Positions 63,990 through 64,000 of a stretch of DNA of 64,000 nt are shown one piece after another. Position 1 is the first letter of the stretch, and each line of letters opens with the position of its first letter. Source of the stretch: Streptomyces tailanensis (GTDB lineage Bacteria > Actinomycetota > Actinomycetes > Streptomycetales > Streptomycetaceae); the NCBI RefSeq assembly GCF_008386495.1, contig NZ_VTHJ01000001.1, positions 178,045 to 242,044 of the forward strand, read 5' to 3'. The position numbers were made by a program, and so were the translations under genes. Below the pieces are notes generated by a model. It saw nothing but the letters and a program-made list of their open reading frames with translations. It ran no database searches and was not told the origin of the DNA.

Positions 63990-64000
63990 TCTGACCCGTA

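Overview
The window is a contiguous stretch of high-GC actinobacterial chromosome, almost certainly Streptomyces. Evidence: very GC-rich third codon positions, frequent GTG starts, ATGA/GTGA overlaps, PriA replacing separate HisA and TrpF, the trpC-trpM-trpB-trpA order, HGxxPAAW and TIGR02234 membrane proteins beside trpE, and Streptomyces-type intergenic palindromic repeats. No tRNA, rRNA, CRISPR array, insertion sequence or prophage was seen. The first 40 kb (dnaE end, hisDCB-H-priA-F, hisI-trpE, trpC-M-B-A, lgt, ADP-ribosylglycohydrolases, gltBD) follows the core-chromosome order I remember from S. coelicolor; the last 24 kb looks more accessory.

Layout. 1-9.1 kb: the 3' end of dnaE, a 54-aa basic protein, an NYN-domain protein, an ABC-2 exporter, a DUF2567-like protein, YbaK, a LON-domain protein and two lineage-specific proteins. 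9.3-15.1 kb: the histidine operon with overlapping genes plus two extra members, a 54-aa membrane peptide and a Rid protein. 15.1-25.6 kb: a TIGR03085 protein, hisI-trpE, small membrane proteins, trpC-trpM-trpB-trpA, a DsbA-like thiol protein and lgt, ending in a strong double terminator. 25.6-33.0 kb: a coupled six-gene minus-strand operon of four ADP-ribosylglycohydrolase paralogues, a family III CoA-transferase and a CitE-like lyase. 33.0-39.8 kb: a 0.6-kb regulatory region and gltBD. 39.8-43.5 kb: rhomboid protease, vWA protein and a stand-alone second cytochrome b. 43.5-53.6 kb: a cluster matching the KstR2-controlled catabolism of the last two steroid rings (IpdE2, IpdE1, IpdF, KstR2, FadA6, IpdC, IpdB, IpdA, EchA20, two SDRs). 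53.6-64 kb: zinc-protease-like protein with a 16-nt G/C homopolymer, chorismate mutase, PepN, a PLP decarboxylase plus lysine N6-monooxygenase pair, an SGNH hydrolase and a Tat-exported 5'-nucleotidase.

How it fits together. The his and trp blocks share PriA, and chorismate mutase competes with TrpE for chorismate. GltBD supplies glutamate for the transaminase and glutamine-dependent steps. The steroid cluster has two divergent promoters carrying related palindromes, probably bound by the KstR2-like repressor encoded inside it. The candidate for an undescribed system is the ADP-ribosylglycohydrolase/CoA-transferase/CoA-lyase operon: its coupling implies one pathway or complex. One paralogue has a degenerate active-site motif and eight 36-nt tandem repeats, and another carries a dispersed palindromic repeat inserted in frame.

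A window-wide pattern is a -10-like hexamer 6-8 nt before the start codon of at least thirteen genes, suggesting widespread leaderless or near-leaderless transcripts.
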